NCBI GenBank assembly: GCA_001751225.1
Contig: MAXT01000290.1
Location: 1-6,283, forward strand
DNA from: Desulfuromonadales bacterium C00003107
GTDB lineage: Bacteria > Desulfobacterota > Desulfuromonadia > Desulfuromonadales > Syntrophotaleaceae
Length of the DNA: 6,283 nt
Reading direction: 5' to 3'
Shown here: positions 5,712 to 6,283 of the stretch, piece after piece
Layout of the letters: each line of letters starts with the position of its first letter
Numbering within the stretch: the first letter of the stretch is position 1
Notes under the pieces: model-generated
Databases searched by the model: none
Seen by the model: the letters and a program-made list of their open reading frames with translations, nothing else
What the model was told of the DNA's origin: nothing
Made by a program: the position numbers and the translations under genes

Positions 5712-6283
5712 TCACTCATCCACAGAAAGTGTTGAATCAACCGCCCCTGTCGGTACCGTTTCAACGCCGGTGTCTACTTCAGCATGATCAACCCAGGCCA
5801 TGAATATCTGGTAGCCGACAGTCAACAACACGGCGCCGGTAAACAGGCCGATAATGCCGCCAGATACCATGCCCCCGAGGGCCCCCAGCAGAATCACCGG
5901 CATGGGAGCCTCGACCCCACGGCCAAGCAGGAGCGGTTTGAGTACGTTGTCTGCCATTCCTGCTACCATCAGGTAAATGGTGTAGAAGATATTGCTTGCG
6001 GTGGAAGCGTCACCGGCCCACCACAGGTAGACAACCACGGGCAACGAAATGATCGTGGCGGGCAGTTGTACAATACCGAGAAACAGGACGGCAAAGGCCA
6101 ACACGCCGGCCGCCGGAATGCCGGCCAAGATAAACCCGATGCCCAGAAGCAAGGCCTGGATGAACGCCACGCCGATTACCCCGCTGGCGACGGAGCGAAT
6201 GGTCGCCGTTGACAAAGTCAGCAAGCGCTGCCCTTTTGTCGCCCCGGCCAAACGGGTACAAATACGCTGCATGACCAGACTGC
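5712..6283 (-). CDS. AI-2E family transporter-like membrane protein (PerM/YdiK type), C-terminal part
   Basis: The frame is open through the right edge, so the N-terminal half is missing; about 190 residues remain of a protein usually near 350. It is an inner-membrane protein with several hydrophobic segments, approximately at residues 25-52, 54-84, 93-107 and 122-160 counted from the Met at 6272. The family signature is seen in the last part: an amphipathic RLLTLSTATIRSVASGVIGVAFIQALLLGIGF helix, then MADNVLKPLLLGRG, then ILLGALGGMVSGGIIGLFTGAVLL. In relatives such as YdiK the last motif usually has GP where this one has GA. Members have been linked to autoinducer-2 export, Na+/H+ exchange or unknown roles, so the substrate is open. 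A short acidic tail ends the protein. It runs in the same direction as the alkylsulfatase gene, with no clear terminator between them. Confidence 0.85.
   Translation of the reverse strand, partial: SLVMQRICTRLAGATKGQRLLTLSTATIRSVASGVIGVAFIQALLLGIGFILAGIPAAGVLAFAVLFLGIVQLPATIISLPVVVYLWWAGDASTASNIFYTIYLMVAGMADNVLKPLLLGRGVEAPMPVILLGALGGMVSGGIIGLFTGAVLLTVGYQIFMAWVDHAEVDTGVETVPTGAVDSTLSVDE

Noticed and set aside
1..6283. CRISPR arrays, tRNA, rRNA and defence systems
   Set aside because: I saw no regularly spaced repeats, no tRNA-like cloverleaf or rRNA sequence, and no defence-gene motifs on either strand.

Overview
This window looks like an accessory, partly decayed stretch of a Gram-negative, probably proteobacterial, chromosome. 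Two predicted outer-membrane beta-barrel proteins, a periplasm-directed sulfatase and Sec-type signal peptides point to a double-membrane cell. The moderately GC-rich coding DNA and the protein style would fit a Desulfuromonas/Geobacter-like or marine proteobacterium, but no marker gene is present, so this placement is a guess.

Layout from left to right. Bases 1-307 (+) are the C-terminal end of an IS4-type transposase, so an insertion sequence lies to the left. It converges on a two-gene minus-strand unit: an outer-membrane barrel protein (about 2549 to 1769) followed, 43 bases downstream, by a FadL/OmpP1/TodX-type hydrophobic-compound transporter (1725 to 442). The barrel gene appears frameshifted at a run of eight T inside its signal-peptide codons. 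Its well-placed Shine-Dalgarno and ATG at 2549 are in the wrong frame for the body of the gene, and removing one T restores a 259-residue protein with a complete signal peptide.

At 2634-2670 there is a strong terminator hairpin. To its right, a small secreted-protein gene on the minus strand (3241 to 2700) is cut in two by about 180 bases that carry the first 54 codons of an IS481-like transposase on the plus strand. One half encodes a signal peptide and the other the mature C-terminus. Joining them across the insert gives a continuous 119-residue protein. The insert is flanked by an imperfect 6-base direct repeat (GAAATC/GACATC).

Bases 3242-3447 are intergenic and contain a perfect 12-bp hairpin just after the next gene. 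The minus-strand gene 5553 to 3448 encodes a secreted linear alkylsulfatase of the SdsA1/YjcS type with all seven predicted zinc ligands. After a gap of about 158 bases with possible operator repeats comes the C-terminal half of an AI-2E-family (PerM/YdiK-like) membrane protein, which runs off the right edge.

How the genes may work together (inference): the alkylsulfatase would release long-chain alcohols from alkyl sulfate surfactants in the periplasm, and the FadL-type channel could bring hydrophobic chains across the outer membrane. They are separate transcription units. I see no clear new multi-gene system. The most informative signals are the homopolymer frameshift in the barrel gene and the transposon-split secreted-protein gene.
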